Assembly (NCBI RefSeq): GCF_001426525.1
Contig: NZ_LMEW01000035.1
Coordinates: forward strand, 1 to 64,000
DNA from: Massilia sp. Root133
Lineage (GTDB): Bacteria > Pseudomonadota > Gammaproteobacteria > Burkholderiales > Burkholderiaceae_D
DNA length: 64,000 nucleotides
Direction: 5' to 3'
Shown here: positions 46,606 to 55,231 of the stretch, one piece after another
Layout: each line of letters opens with the position of its first letter
Position numbering within the stretch: the stretch's first letter is position 1
Made by a program: the position numbers and the translations under genes
The notes under the pieces: generated by a model
What the model was told of the DNA's origin: nothing
Seen by the model: the letters and a program-made list of their open reading frames with translations, nothing else
Database searches by the model: none

Positions 46606-47577
46606 TCAAATTCGGTCGGTGGCCGTGAGGGCGCCGGCGCGCTGGGCGAACCAGGCGCGTGCCTGCTGGGCGTCGCGCTCGATGGCGACCGTCAGTGTGG
46701 GGAGGTCGACGTATTTTTCTTCGTCGCGCAGCTTGGTGAGGAATTCCACACGCACGAGCTTGCCGTAGCAGGGCTGGTTCCAGTCGAAGACATGGACTTC
46801 CAGCAGCATGCGGCCCGCGTCCTCGACGGTCGGACGCACGCCGAGGCTGGCGACGGCCGGCAGCGGCTGGTCGGCCAGGCCGTGCACCTGCACGACGAAG
46901 ATGCCGGCCAGGGCAGGGCGGTGGGCGACGCGCAGGTTCAAGGTGGGGAAGCCCAAGGTGCGGCCCAGTTTCTGGCCGTGGATCACGTGGCCGGACATCG
47001 AATACGGGTGGCCCAGCAGGGCGCGCGTGGCGCCGAAATCGGCGGCCGCGAGCGCGGCGCGCACGGCGGAGGAGGAGATCCGGGTCGAGTCGTGCAGCAC
47101 GGCCGGCAGGCTGTGCACTTCGAAGCCGTAGCGTTTGCCGGCTTCGGCCAGCAAGGCGACGTTGCCGGCGCGGCGGGCGCCGTAGCAAAAGTCGTCGCCG
47201 ACCATCAGCCATTTCACGTGCAGGCCGTCGACCAGCACGCGCTGCGTGAATTCGTCCGGCGACATCGAGGCGAAGTGCTCGTTGAAGTGTTCGACGATGA
47301 CGCGGTCGACGCCGGCGTGTTCCAGCGATTCCAGCTTGTCGCGCAAGTTGGCGATGCGGGCCGGCGCCTTCGACAGATCGCCGCTGCGCTGCGCAAAATA
47401 TTCGCGGGGATGGGGCTCGAACGTCATCACGGCGGCTTCCAGGCCGAGCTTGCGGGCGCTCGCGGTCACGTGAGCCAACAGCGCCTGGTGCCCGCGGTGG
47501 ACACCGTCGAAGTTGCCGATCGTGAGCGCGCAGGGCGCGCGTGCCCTGTCGTTGGGAAGTCCGCGAAATACCTTCAT
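46606..47577 (-). CDS. ribF: Bifunctional riboflavin kinase/FAD synthetase
   Basis: 323-residue enzyme that makes FMN then FAD. The N-terminal adenylyltransferase has TIGNFDGVHRGHQALLAHV, and the C-terminal kinase has GHVIHGQKLGRTLGFPTLNL plus a conserved VFDWNQPCYGKLVRVEFL. The length is standard. It starts the ribF-ileS-lspA-coaBC-dut series. The 164-bp spacer between it and the TPR gene's stop holds the terminator at 47682 and its own promoter region. Confidence 0.96.
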   Translation of the reverse strand: MKVFRGLPNDRARAPCALTIGNFDGVHRGHQALLAHVTASARKLGLEAAVMTFEPHPREYFAQRSGDLSKAPARIANLRDKLESLEHAGVDRVIVEHFNEHFASMSPDEFTQRVLVDGLHVKWLMVGDDFCYGARRAGNVALLAEAGKRYGFEVHSLPAVLHDSTRISSSAVRAALAAADFGATRALLGHPYSMSGHVIHGQKLGRTLGFPTLNLRVAHRPALAGIFVVQVHGLADQPLPAVASLGVRPTVEDAGRMLLEVHVFDWNQPCYGKLVRVEFLTKLRDEEKYVDLPTLTVAIERDAQQARAWFAQRAGALTATDRI

Positions 47578-47681
47578 TGGATGGTTCGTGCTTCTAGGCG
47601 AAATACCAGATTATACGGCAAAGGGCATGTTGCACAGCGCAACGCCTTTGCCGCGACGGATGAGCTAGCGTTGCCCCCAAT

Positions 47682-47720
47682 AAAAAAAGCGCAGCCTGCA
47701 TGACGCAGACTGCGCTTTTT
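47682..47720 (-). terminator. Terminator of the TPR-protein gene
   Basis: On the minus strand AAAAAGCGCAG pairs with CTGCGCTTTTT around a 15-nt loop, with T-run after. It is 21 bp beyond the stop at 47742. Confidence 0.75.
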
Positions 47721-47741
47721 GTCCAGCCCGGGGCAGGGAGA

Positions 47742-48974
47742 TCAGCCGGAGATCGGCTTGTTGATCGCCATGATGAAGTAACGGGCCACTTCCGCCGTGC
47801 CATCGGTACCGCGGACGGCCTTGAGCGTGCTGATGGCTTGCGACTTCTTGCCGGCGACGGCATAGGCTTCGCCCAGGTGCAGCTTGACGTCTTCCGGATG
47901 CTTCAGGTCCTTGGCTTTCGACGCTTCTTCCAGCATCTTCAGGCCCTTGTCGGCCTGGCCGGACTGGACCAGGGCGTAACCCAGCGATGCCAGGCCGTCG
48001 TTGTCGCTGTCCTTGATCAGCTGCGCTTCGGTGGCGGCCAGGGTCTTGTTCTGGTCGGCCAGGGTCTTCTCGGCCAGGTCCTTCAGGCGCTGGTGACGTG
48101 CGGCGTCCGGGCCGGTGCCCAGTGCGCCTGCCTTGTAGCCTTTGTCGATGACCTTCAGGGCTTCAGCCGGTGCGCCGGCCTGCAGCACGAGCTGGGCCAT
48201 TTCCATGTACTCGCTCGGCTTCTTCAGCAGGCCGTTGGCCAGCTTCAGGCGGTAGATGTCCACCGAGAGGCGGCCCGAGAAACCCGGCTTGGTCTGCACG
48301 CGGTTCAGCAGGTCGGTCCAGTACTGGGCCTTCGGATAGTTGGCAGCCAGTTTCTCGATGGTGTTGACGTAGCCGGCCTTGTCGTTCTTCTTGAGCTGGA
48401 TGTTGGCCAGCATGCCCAGCTGGTCTTCGCTCAGGCGGCCGCTCTTCTCGGCCGTGCGCAGTTCATTCTCCAGTGCCTGGATGTTGCCCTGCTTGTAATA
48501 GTTCTGCATCAGGTAGGCGCGCAGCTTCGGATCGTCGCGCTCCTTCAGCTGGCGTTCGATGGCGGCGTTGGCCTTGCCCAGGTCGCCCGCGCGCATGTAG
48601 ATGCCGATCAGGCCTTCCGAGAACTGGGCTTTTTCGGTCGCGTTCAGCTTGCCGGAACCGATCAGGTATTCGAAGGACTTGGCGGCCGTGTCGTAATCGC
48701 CGGCGGCCGAAGCTGCACCGGCACGAGTGCGTTCGATCAGGTAGGTTTCGTTGGCCGACTTGCCGCCGACCTTGTCGAGGTCGCGCAGCTTGGCCAGGGC
48801 TTCCTTATTTTTGCCCGACTTCATCAGCTGCGCGGCTTCCTGCAGCGGTTTGCCGATTTCGGGACGGAGGACCTCCGCGGCGTAGACCGGGGCCAGGCCG
48901 ACCACCGGAGCGGCGGCGGTGAATCCGAGGGCGGCCACTACGAGGCCGAGGTGTGCGAGGCGGAATTTAGCCAT
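47742..48974 (-). CDS. Periplasmic TPR-repeat protein
   Basis: 410-residue protein. A signal peptide (MAKFRLAHLGLVVAALGFTAAAP) ends near VYAAEV, and TPR-like repeats fill most of the rest (KEALAKLRDLDKVG, YLIERTRAGAASAAGDYDTAAKS, ADKGLKMLEEASKA, KLHLGEAYAVAGKKSQAISTL). TPR scaffolds mediate protein contacts; a role with the adjacent TonB-ExbBD system is possible but not shown. The start at 48974 is chosen for the signal peptide. A strong hairpin separates it from the exbD gene. Confidence 0.8.
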   Translation of the reverse strand: MAKFRLAHLGLVVAALGFTAAAPVVGLAPVYAAEVLRPEIGKPLQEAAQLMKSGKNKEALAKLRDLDKVGGKSANETYLIERTRAGAASAAGDYDTAAKSFEYLIGSGKLNATEKAQFSEGLIGIYMRAGDLGKANAAIERQLKERDDPKLRAYLMQNYYKQGNIQALENELRTAEKSGRLSEDQLGMLANIQLKKNDKAGYVNTIEKLAANYPKAQYWTDLLNRVQTKPGFSGRLSVDIYRLKLANGLLKKPSEYMEMAQLVLQAGAPAEALKVIDKGYKAGALGTGPDAARHQRLKDLAEKTLADQNKTLAATEAQLIKDSDNDGLASLGYALVQSGQADKGLKMLEEASKAKDLKHPEDVKLHLGEAYAVAGKKSQAISTLKAVRGTDGTAEVARYFIMAINKPISG

Positions 48975-49000
48975 TATCGAAATTCTCTCATTCAAAATAG

Positions 49001-49025
49001 ACACGGCAGGGAAACCCTGCCGTGT
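49001..49025 (-). terminator. Terminator of the tonB-exbB-exbD-exbD operon
   Basis: An 11-bp perfect stem ACACGGCAGGG/CCCTGCCGTGT with a 3-nt loop lies 19 bp after the exbD stop. A short CTATTTTG follows on the minus strand. Confidence 0.75.
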
Positions 49026-49043
49026 TCATTATAGCCAAAGCGA

Positions 49044-49475
49044 TTACTGGAACTGTTCGTTACCGACCATACCGATCTTGGTGACACCAAGACGCTGGGC
49101 CGATGCCATCACACCGGCGACAACCTTGTACTCGACCAGCTTGTTCGGACGCAGGTGCACTTCCGGCTGATCAGCTTGGGCTGCCACATTGGCCAGCTTC
49201 GCTTCCAGGGTGGCACGATCCGGGACGGGCTGGTTGTCCCAGAGGACGGTACCGTCGAAGTCCACGTCGATCGTGATCACTACCGGTTCCTTGGTCGGCG
49301 GCGGCGGGTTGCCAACCGGCATGTTCAAGTTAACCGAATGGTTTTGCTTTGGAATGGTGATGATCATCATGATGATCAGCACCAGCATGACGTCGATCAG
49401 CGGCGTCATGTTCATTTCCATCATCGGTTCCGGATCTGCTCCTTTAGCTCCGGACGAACCAACGTTCATACCCAT
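49044..49475 (-). CDS. exbD: ExbD/TolR-family protein (second copy)
   Basis: 143-residue inner-membrane protein. A cytoplasmic N-terminus (MGMNVGSSGAKGADPEPM) precedes MNMTPLIDVMLVLIIMMIITI, the single membrane helix with the key Asp used for proton coupling. The periplasmic domain follows (VDFDGTVLWDNQPVPDRATL). It works with ExbB to energise TonB. This is the downstream paralogue; the two ExbD copies share the helix but differ in the periplasmic part. Confidence 0.9.
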   Translation of the reverse strand: MGMNVGSSGAKGADPEPMMEMNMTPLIDVMLVLIIMMIITIPKQNHSVNLNMPVGNPPPPTKEPVVITIDVDFDGTVLWDNQPVPDRATLEAKLANVAAQADQPEVHLRPNKLVEYKVVAGVMASAQRLGVTKIGMVGNEQFQ

Positions 49476-49556
49476 GGTGTTTCCTTTCAAATCTTGGGAA
49501 ACCAGCGTGACAGCGGTCGAAGCCGCTATCACGCTGGCGGGTTGCGTCCTGGTGGA

Positions 49557-49985
49557 TCAGCCCTTATCAGGCGGTTCGGTGATGAAACCGACCTTCTGAA
49601 TCCCGGCACGCTGGGCCGTGTACAGCACCTTGCCGATGAATTCGTAGCGCGTTTGCTGGTCGCCACGAATCTTCACTTCCGGCTGAGGCACTTTCACCGA
49701 TTCCTTGGCCAGGAAATCGAACAGTTCGTCGGTGTTGGCCAGGTGCTTCTGGTTCCAGTACATCTCGCCATCTTTGTTGACGACGATGTTCACGTCTTCC
49801 GGCGTGGTTTTGACAACCTGGTTGGTCTCGATCGGCAGGTTAATCTTCTGCAGGTGGAGGACAACCGGGCTGGTGATCAGGAAGATGATCAGGAGAACCA
49901 GCATCACGTCCACGAGGGGCGTGGTGTTGATCTCTGACATCACTGCATCTTCATCTCCGCTATCGGAGCCAACACTCATGCTCAT
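49557..49985 (-). CDS. exbD: ExbD/TolR-family protein (first copy)
   Basis: 142-residue inner-membrane protein. MSEINTTPLVDVMLVLLIIFLITSPVV holds the proton-coupling Asp. The periplasmic domain (KVPQPEVKIRGDQQTRYEFIGKVLYTAQRAG) is the ExbD fold. It lies 3 bp downstream of exbB and 81 bp upstream of the second exbD. A pair of ExbD proteins with one ExbB recurs in betaproteobacteria and Xanthomonas-like systems. Confidence 0.92.
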   Translation of the reverse strand: MSMSVGSDSGDEDAVMSEINTTPLVDVMLVLLIIFLITSPVVLHLQKINLPIETNQVVKTTPEDVNIVVNKDGEMYWNQKHLANTDELFDFLAKESVKVPQPEVKIRGDQQTRYEFIGKVLYTAQRAGIQKVGFITEPPDKG

Positions 49986-49988
49986 GGT

Positions 49989-50921
49989 TTAGCCAACCTT
50001 TTTAGCAGCGGCGCCCTGTGCACGTGCGGCTTCCGAGGTGTGCATTGCGCCCGAGATCAGGACCGAGTGCACGTCTGCGCTGAACGAACGGACATCTTCC
50101 ATTGCGGTCTTGTTGCGACGGACCAGCCAGTTGTAGCCCAGAACGGCCGGAACTGCAACGAACAGACCGAATGCGGTCATGATCAGTGCTTCACCCACCG
50201 GACCTGCCACTTTGTCGATCGACGCGTTACCGGTCATACCGATGTTGGTCAGTGCGTTGTAGATACCCCAGACGGTACCGAACAGACCGATGAACGGCGA
50301 GGTCGAGCCGACGGTTGCCAGGAACGACAGGCCATCCTGCAGGCGCGACTGGACTTTGTCCACAGCGCGCTGGATCTGCATGGTCACCCAGGTCGACAGG
50401 TCGATCTGCTCGAGCAGGGCGCCGTCGTGGTGCTGGGTTGCCTTGGTGCCGGTTTCAGCGATGAAGCGGAACGGCGAGCCTTCGGTCAGTTGAGCCGAGC
50501 CGGCAGCGATCGACGGTGCTTTCCAGAACTTCTGGTTGGTTTCCTTCGACTGCTTGAAGATCTTCATCTGGTCCAGCAGCTTGGTGACGATGATGTACCA
50601 GGAGCCCATCGACATGATGGCCAGGATGATCAGGGTCATACGCGAGACGACGCCGCCTTCCCACACAGCCTGGATACCGAACGGGTTCTCGACTTCTTCT
50701 TTCTTGGCTTCGCCGCCAGCTGCCGGAGCCGCTGCCGGTGCCGAAGCGGCAGCGTCGGCTGCCGGTGCTGCTGCGTCAGCCGCCGGTGCCGCTGCCGGTG
50801 CGCTCGCTGCTGCCGAGGCCGGAGCGTCGGCGAAGGCCGGAGCGGACACCAGTGCCGATGCCGCAGTGACCGAGAACAGGAGAGCCGCTACGGTAGCGGA
50901 CAAACGGGTATTCTTAAACAT
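49989..50921 (-). CDS. exbB: MotA/TolQ/ExbB proton channel protein
   Basis: 310-residue inner-membrane proton channel. A cleavable-looking leader and an unusual Ala/Pro-rich periplasmic stretch ([18 protein letters not shown], up to about residue 75) precede the first helix. The ExbB core has MTLIILAIMSMGSWYIIVT, LSFLATVGSTSPFIGLFGTVWGIYNAL and GEALIMTAFGLFVAVPAVLGYNW. It forms the pentamer around ExbD. tonB lies 84 bp upstream. Confidence 0.94.
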   Translation of the reverse strand: MFKNTRLSATVAALLFSVTAASALVSAPAFADAPASAAASAPAAAPAADAAAPAADAAASAPAAAPAAGGEAKKEEVENPFGIQAVWEGGVVSRMTLIILAIMSMGSWYIIVTKLLDQMKIFKQSKETNQKFWKAPSIAAGSAQLTEGSPFRFIAETGTKATQHHDGALLEQIDLSTWVTMQIQRAVDKVQSRLQDGLSFLATVGSTSPFIGLFGTVWGIYNALTNIGMTGNASIDKVAGPVGEALIMTAFGLFVAVPAVLGYNWLVRRNKTAMEDVRSFSADVHSVLISGAMHTSEAARAQGAAAKKVG

Positions 50922-51005
50922 GCTTCCTCCAAAAATTTAAAATGAACAGTTCGCTGAACTAATAACAACGAAAATCATGCTTTTGAGACGATACGCTGTC
51001 TCTGG

Positions 51006-51668
51006 TTATTCCAGCGTCCAGACGTACTGAACCGGCTGCCAGGACTCGATGGCCTGGCCGTTCTCAGTTGCCGGCTTGAACCGGCACTTGCCCAGTGCCA
51101 CCTGAGCAGCCTTATCCAGGTCGCGGAAGCCGCTGGACTTCGTGACCTTGGAATCCTTCACACCACCGTCCGAACCAATCAGGAACGAGATGGTCGATAC
51201 ACCCGTTTCTTCGTTACGCAGCGACGACTTCGGATATTCCGGCTTCGAGCACGTATTGAAGTCTGCGACTGCCGGGGTGCGGGCCGGGCCGGCCGGCTTG
51301 GCTACCGGTGCCGGTGTCGGAGGTGCCGGCGGTGCCTTCACGATCTCGTTCGTCGCCGGTTTTGCCTGCGTCGTGTTAGCGATCACATTCTGCTGCGGCG
51401 GCGGGGTTTGCACTTGCACTTCCACCGGCGGGATGAACGGCGGAGGCGGCGCCTTCATTTCCGGCGGCGGCGGCGGGGGCGGCGTCTCCGGAGGTGGCGG
51501 CGGTTTTACGTCTTCAATGATCTTGGTCTCCACTGCCTCGGCCATCTTGCTGACCATCCGTTTGCCGAGACCGGTGACGATCCCGTAAGCAACGACCAGG
51601 TGCAAGACGATGACAACGGCGATACCAGTCAAATTCTTCCCGGGGTTCTTCTCATGCGAAAAATTCAT
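51006..51668 (-). CDS. tonB: Energy transducer TonB
   Basis: 220-residue protein. One N-terminal helix (GIAVVIVLHLVVAYGIVTGL) is followed by a Pro-rich periplasmic spacer (KPPPPPETPPPPPPPEMKAP) and the C-terminal TonB domain (CSKPEYPKSSLRNEETGVSTISFLIG, ending WQPVQYVWTLE). It transmits proton-motive energy from ExbBD to outer-membrane receptors for siderophores, vitamin B12 or glycans. No TonB-dependent receptor gene is in the window. Confidence 0.95.
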   Translation of the reverse strand: MNFSHEKNPGKNLTGIAVVIVLHLVVAYGIVTGLGKRMVSKMAEAVETKIIEDVKPPPPPETPPPPPPPEMKAPPPPFIPPVEVQVQTPPPQQNVIANTTQAKPATNEIVKAPPAPPTPAPVAKPAGPARTPAVADFNTCSKPEYPKSSLRNEETGVSTISFLIGSDGGVKDSKVTKSSGFRDLDKAAQVALGKCRFKPATENGQAIESWQPVQYVWTLE

Positions 51669-51758
51669 CCTGCTTTCTCCAATACCAACCTTTTTTTGTT
51701 GCTACTAAACCCACAAAACACGACAAAAAGCTAAGAGCCGCATCCGGGACATCGGCGA

Positions 51759-51764
51759 ATTATA
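51759..51764 (-). promoter_or_regulatory. -10 box upstream of tonB
   Basis: TATAAT on the minus strand (ATTATA here), about 90 bp before the tonB start. The upstream -35 region is weak. I could not make out a clear Fur box by eye. Confidence 0.4.
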
Positions 51765-51784
51765 CCTACGAATTCTTTTTTGCA

Positions 51785-52200
51785 CATACATTTTTACACC
51801 CTCAAAGAGCGCCTATTTGTCTGTAAAAACAGGCAAAGAAAGTGATCAATAAAGAACGGTCGTGGGTATGCCGATGGAGGTGGAAGTTAGTTGTTTTGCA
51901 ATGTCGAGCGGACCCCTTTCATAATGTGTGGAAGATAAGGCTGCTGCCCCCAAAACGCCGAATTTTCCATGCCTATTTTGCAGCTCAGCAAATATCATAA
52001 GAAAGAATCATGGCGTTTCTGCCAACTATATCGAAGTTCCAAGTGAGAGGGCGTACTGTTGAAGTGGTTTTGACCCTGAATAAAAGGGGCCAGTCATAAC
52101 AAGTCCTTATGTCGATACAGGCACTTGATATGGCTCATTTACCACGTCAGATGTTAGTTGAACTACATCACAAGGGGAAGATGGTGTCAACAGGATGGAA
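51785..52200. other. Intergenic region with no clear gene; possible decayed mobile DNA
   Basis: This roughly 400-bp, AT-richer spacer separates tonB from the spoVR terminator. The words TGTTGAAGTGGTTTTGACCC and GGGGCCAGTC around 52058-52098 resemble IS terminal-repeat style sequence, but no transposase fragment can be read. A 34-codon frame at 52109-52210 has no recognised similarity. I see no RNA gene. Confidence 0.35.
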
Positions 52201-52231
52201 GAAAAAAATGCCCGCGCCGAGTAGCGCGGGC
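52201..52231 (-). terminator. Terminator of the prkA-yeaH-spoVR operon
   Basis: GCCCGCGC pairs with GCGCGGGC around a 6-nt loop, followed on the minus strand by ATTTTTTTC. It is just beyond the spoVR stop at 52239. Confidence 0.92.
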
Positions 52232-52238
52232 CGGAAGG

Positions 52239-53765
52239 TCAGTAACGCGCGCGCTTCTCGCGACGGCACTCCAGGCTGCTCACGACACGCCCGGATGGGT
52301 CAACGGTCTCGAGGCGGACATCGAAGCCCCACAGCCGTGCGACGTGCTTCAGGACCTCATGCGCCTGCTGGTTCAGGGGGCGGCGCTGGAACTGGGTGTG
52401 ACGCAGCGTGAGCGCGCGGTCGTCCCGGGTGTTGACTTGCCAGACCTGGATGTTCGGCTCGCGGTTACCGATATTATATTGATCGGCAAGCTGCTGGCGG
52501 ACGTAGCGGTATCCGGCCTCGTCGTGGATGGCCGAAATCGTCAGCTTGTCGCTGCGGTCGTCGTCCAGCACGGCGAAGAAGTGGAATTCCCGGATCAGCT
52601 TGGGCGACAGGTACTGGGCGATGAAGCTCTCGTCCTTGAAATTGCGCATCGCAAAGTCGAGCGTCTTGAGCCAGTCGCTGCCCGCGATGTCCGGGAACCA
52701 GGCCTTGTCCTCGTCCGTCGGCTCTTCGCAGATGCGCTTGATGTCCGTCATCATCGCAAACCCGAGGGCATACGGATTAATGCCATTGTAATAGGGGCTC
52801 GTGGCCGGCGGCTGGTAGACGACGTTCGTATGGCTCTGCAGGAATTCCAGCATGAACCCGTCGCCGACGATCCCTTCTTTATAGAGCTCCTGCAGGATCG
52901 TGTAGTGCCAGAAGGTCGCCCAGCCTTCGTTCATGACCTGGGTCTGGCGCTGCGGATAGAAATACTGCGAGATCTTGCGCGTGATCCGTACGAGTTCGCG
53001 CTGCCAGGGTTCGAGCAGCGGGGCGTACTTCTCGATAAAGTAGAGCAGGTTTTCCTCGGGCTCGGGCGGGAAGCGCGGCGGTGGCTGGTCCTTGATCTGT
53101 TCCTCGCGCCGCGGCAAGGTGCGCCACAGCTCGTTGACCTGCGACTGCATGTATTCCTCGCGCTCTTTCTGGCGCGCCGCTTCCTGAGCGACCGACAGCT
53201 TGGCCGGCCGTTTGTACCGGTCCACGCCATAGTTCTGGATCGCGTGGCAGGAATCGAGCAATTCCTCGACGGCGTCGATGCCATGCCGCTGTTCGCACTC
53301 GGCAATATAGTTCTTCGCAAAGACCATGTAATCGACGATGGCGTCGGCATCGGTCCAGGTCCGGAACAGGTAATTGCCTTTAAAGAAGGAATTGTGGCCG
53401 TAGGCCGCGTGCGCGATCACGAGCGCCTGCATCGTCAGGCTGTTTTCCTCCATCAGATAGGCGATGCAGGGGTTCGAGTTGATGACGATTTCGTATGCGA
53501 GGCCCATCTGGCCCCGTTTGTAACTCTTTTCCGTCGTCAGGAAATGCTTGCCGAAGGACCAGTGGTTGTACGAGACGGGCATGCCGACGGACGTGTACGC
53601 GTCCATCATCTGTTCGGCCGTGATGATCTCGAGCTGGTTGGGATAGGTGTCCAGGCCGAACTTCCTGGCCACCCGGCGGATTTCCTCGTGCGCCTGTTCG
53701 ATCAGGTCGAACGTCCATTCCGACTGTTCGGGCAGGGCGCGCGGGTTGTTGGGATCTCTTGGCAT
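52239..53765 (-). CDS. SpoVR-family protein
   Basis: 508-residue cytoplasmic protein of the SpoVR/YcgB family. VGMPVSYNHWSFGKHFLTTEK, EIVINSNPCIAYLMEENSL and AHAAYGHNSFFKGNYLF are hallmark segments with conserved His, Asn and Glu residues. Its molecular function is not established; in Bacillus it is needed for spore cortex. In proteobacteria it travels with prkA and yeaH, as here, as a starvation/stress module. It starts 11 bp after the yeaH stop. Confidence 0.92.
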   Translation of the reverse strand: MPRDPNNPRALPEQSEWTFDLIEQAHEEIRRVARKFGLDTYPNQLEIITAEQMMDAYTSVGMPVSYNHWSFGKHFLTTEKSYKRGQMGLAYEIVINSNPCIAYLMEENSLTMQALVIAHAAYGHNSFFKGNYLFRTWTDADAIVDYMVFAKNYIAECEQRHGIDAVEELLDSCHAIQNYGVDRYKRPAKLSVAQEAARQKEREEYMQSQVNELWRTLPRREEQIKDQPPPRFPPEPEENLLYFIEKYAPLLEPWQRELVRITRKISQYFYPQRQTQVMNEGWATFWHYTILQELYKEGIVGDGFMLEFLQSHTNVVYQPPATSPYYNGINPYALGFAMMTDIKRICEEPTDEDKAWFPDIAGSDWLKTLDFAMRNFKDESFIAQYLSPKLIREFHFFAVLDDDRSDKLTISAIHDEAGYRYVRQQLADQYNIGNREPNIQVWQVNTRDDRALTLRHTQFQRRPLNQQAHEVLKHVARLWGFDVRLETVDPSGRVVSSLECRREKRARY

Positions 53766-53776
53766 AGCGGGCCTCG

Positions 53777-55048
53777 CTACTTGGGCTGCTTCTTGAACAA
53801 TTCGCGGAACACCGGATAGATGTCCGCCGGCGTCACGATCTTCTGCATGGCGAAGTTCTGGTGATCGGCCGCCACCTCGGCGTACTGCTCCCACAGGTTC
53901 TGGGGCGGGCCGTCGGTGATCTCGACATACGTGTAGTACTGGACCATGGGCATGATCGCGTTGGTCAGGATCTGCTTGCACAGCACGGAGTCGTTGTCCC
54001 AGTTGTCGCCGTCCGAGGCCTGGGCCACGTAGCTGTTCCAGTCGCCGTTGCTGTAGCGTTCGGTGATGACCTTGTTCAGCAGGTGCAGCGCCGACGACAC
54101 GACCGTGCCGCCCGATTCGCGCGAGTGGAAGAACTCGTTTTCGTCGACCTCGGCCGCCGCCGTGTGGTGGCGGATGAAGACGACGTCGATGTGTTCGTAG
54201 ACCCGCTTGAGGAACAGGTACAGCAGGATGAAGAAGCGCTTGGCGGTGTCCTTGCGGCTTTCATCCATCGATCCGGACACGTCCATGATGCAGAACATGA
54301 CGGCTGCCGTGGACGGCTTCGGGATCTTGATGCGGTTGCTGTAGCGCAGGTCGATCGGGTCGATGAACGGGATCGCCAGCAGGCGCGTGTGCAGGTGGTG
54401 GATCTTGTGCTTCAGTTCGATCACCTGCGGGTCGTCTTCTTCCACACCCTGTTCGCGCAGGTCGCGCAACTGGTGCTCGAGGGCGGTCAGCTGCTTGCGG
54501 GAGGGGCCGCCCACGGCGATGCGCCGGCCGAGCGCGCCGCGCAGGGAGCGCAGCACGTGGATGTTCGACGGTGTGCCGGAAATATTGTAGCCGGCGCGCT
54601 GGTTCTTGTATTCGACGACCTGGGTCAGCTGCGTCTTGACCATGTTCGGCAGCTCGAGGTCTTCGAAGAAGTAATTCATGAATTCTTCGCGGGACAGCTC
54701 GAAGATGAAATCGTCTTCGGTCGTCTGTTCGCTGTTGCCAGCACGGCCGCGTCCGGCGCCGCCGCCACCGCCGCGGGGACGGTTGATCGTGTCGCCTTTC
54801 TGGTATTCCGTGTTGCCGGGGTTGACGGTCTCCCACACGCCGCCATGGGCGTGTCCGAAATGCGGCTCGCTCACGTCCTTGACGGGAATCGAGACCTTCT
54901 CGCCATTCTCTACGTCGGTGATCGAGCGACCCTTGATCGCCCGGCCCACCGCATCCTTGATTTGCGCCTTATAGCGGCGCAAGAAGCGTTCGCGGTTGAC
55001 CGCAGACTTGTTCTTGCCCTGCAAGCGTCGGTCGATGAGGTAAGTCAA
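53777..55048 (-). CDS. yeaH: YeaH/YhbH-family DUF444 protein
   Basis: 423-residue cytoplasmic protein of the DUF444 family. The N-terminus LTYLIDRRLQGKNKSAVNRE is the family start. A von Willebrand-type MIDAS motif is in MDVSGSMDESRKDTAKRFF (about 245-265), and the acidic Gly-rich loop RPRGGGGGAGRGRAGNS lies at about 90-105. I choose the TTG at 55046-55048, since CAGGAGG lies 7 bases upstream and the family begins there. The 26 upstream residues from an ATG at 55126 look non-homologous. It is coupled with the PrkA kinase in starvation. Confidence 0.9.
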   Translation of the reverse strand: MTYLIDRRLQGKNKSAVNRERFLRRYKAQIKDAVGRAIKGRSITDVENGEKVSIPVKDVSEPHFGHAHGGVWETVNPGNTEYQKGDTINRPRGGGGGAGRGRAGNSEQTTEDDFIFELSREEFMNYFFEDLELPNMVKTQLTQVVEYKNQRAGYNISGTPSNIHVLRSLRGALGRRIAVGGPSRKQLTALEHQLRDLREQGVEEDDPQVIELKHKIHHLHTRLLAIPFIDPIDLRYSNRIKIPKPSTAAVMFCIMDVSGSMDESRKDTAKRFFILLYLFLKRVYEHIDVVFIRHHTAAAEVDENEFFHSRESGGTVVSSALHLLNKVITERYSNGDWNSYVAQASDGDNWDNDSVLCKQILTNAIMPMVQYYTYVEITDGPPQNLWEQYAEVAADHQNFAMQKIVTPADIYPVFRELFKKQPK

Positions 55049-55231
55049 AACAGGCCTCCTGCTGAAAGTCGCGGCGGGCCGGATTCCTTCCCGGTCCTTA
55101 CATAATATAACGCGCCGCGTCGTCACGTGGTTGGCGTCGCGGATTCCGGTGACCGGCTGCGTGCCGGTCGACCGGTCCTGCCCGGCGGGCGCTCCACCGC
55201 CCGCCCCACGCTCCTGGTTTTGCGATGGCCT

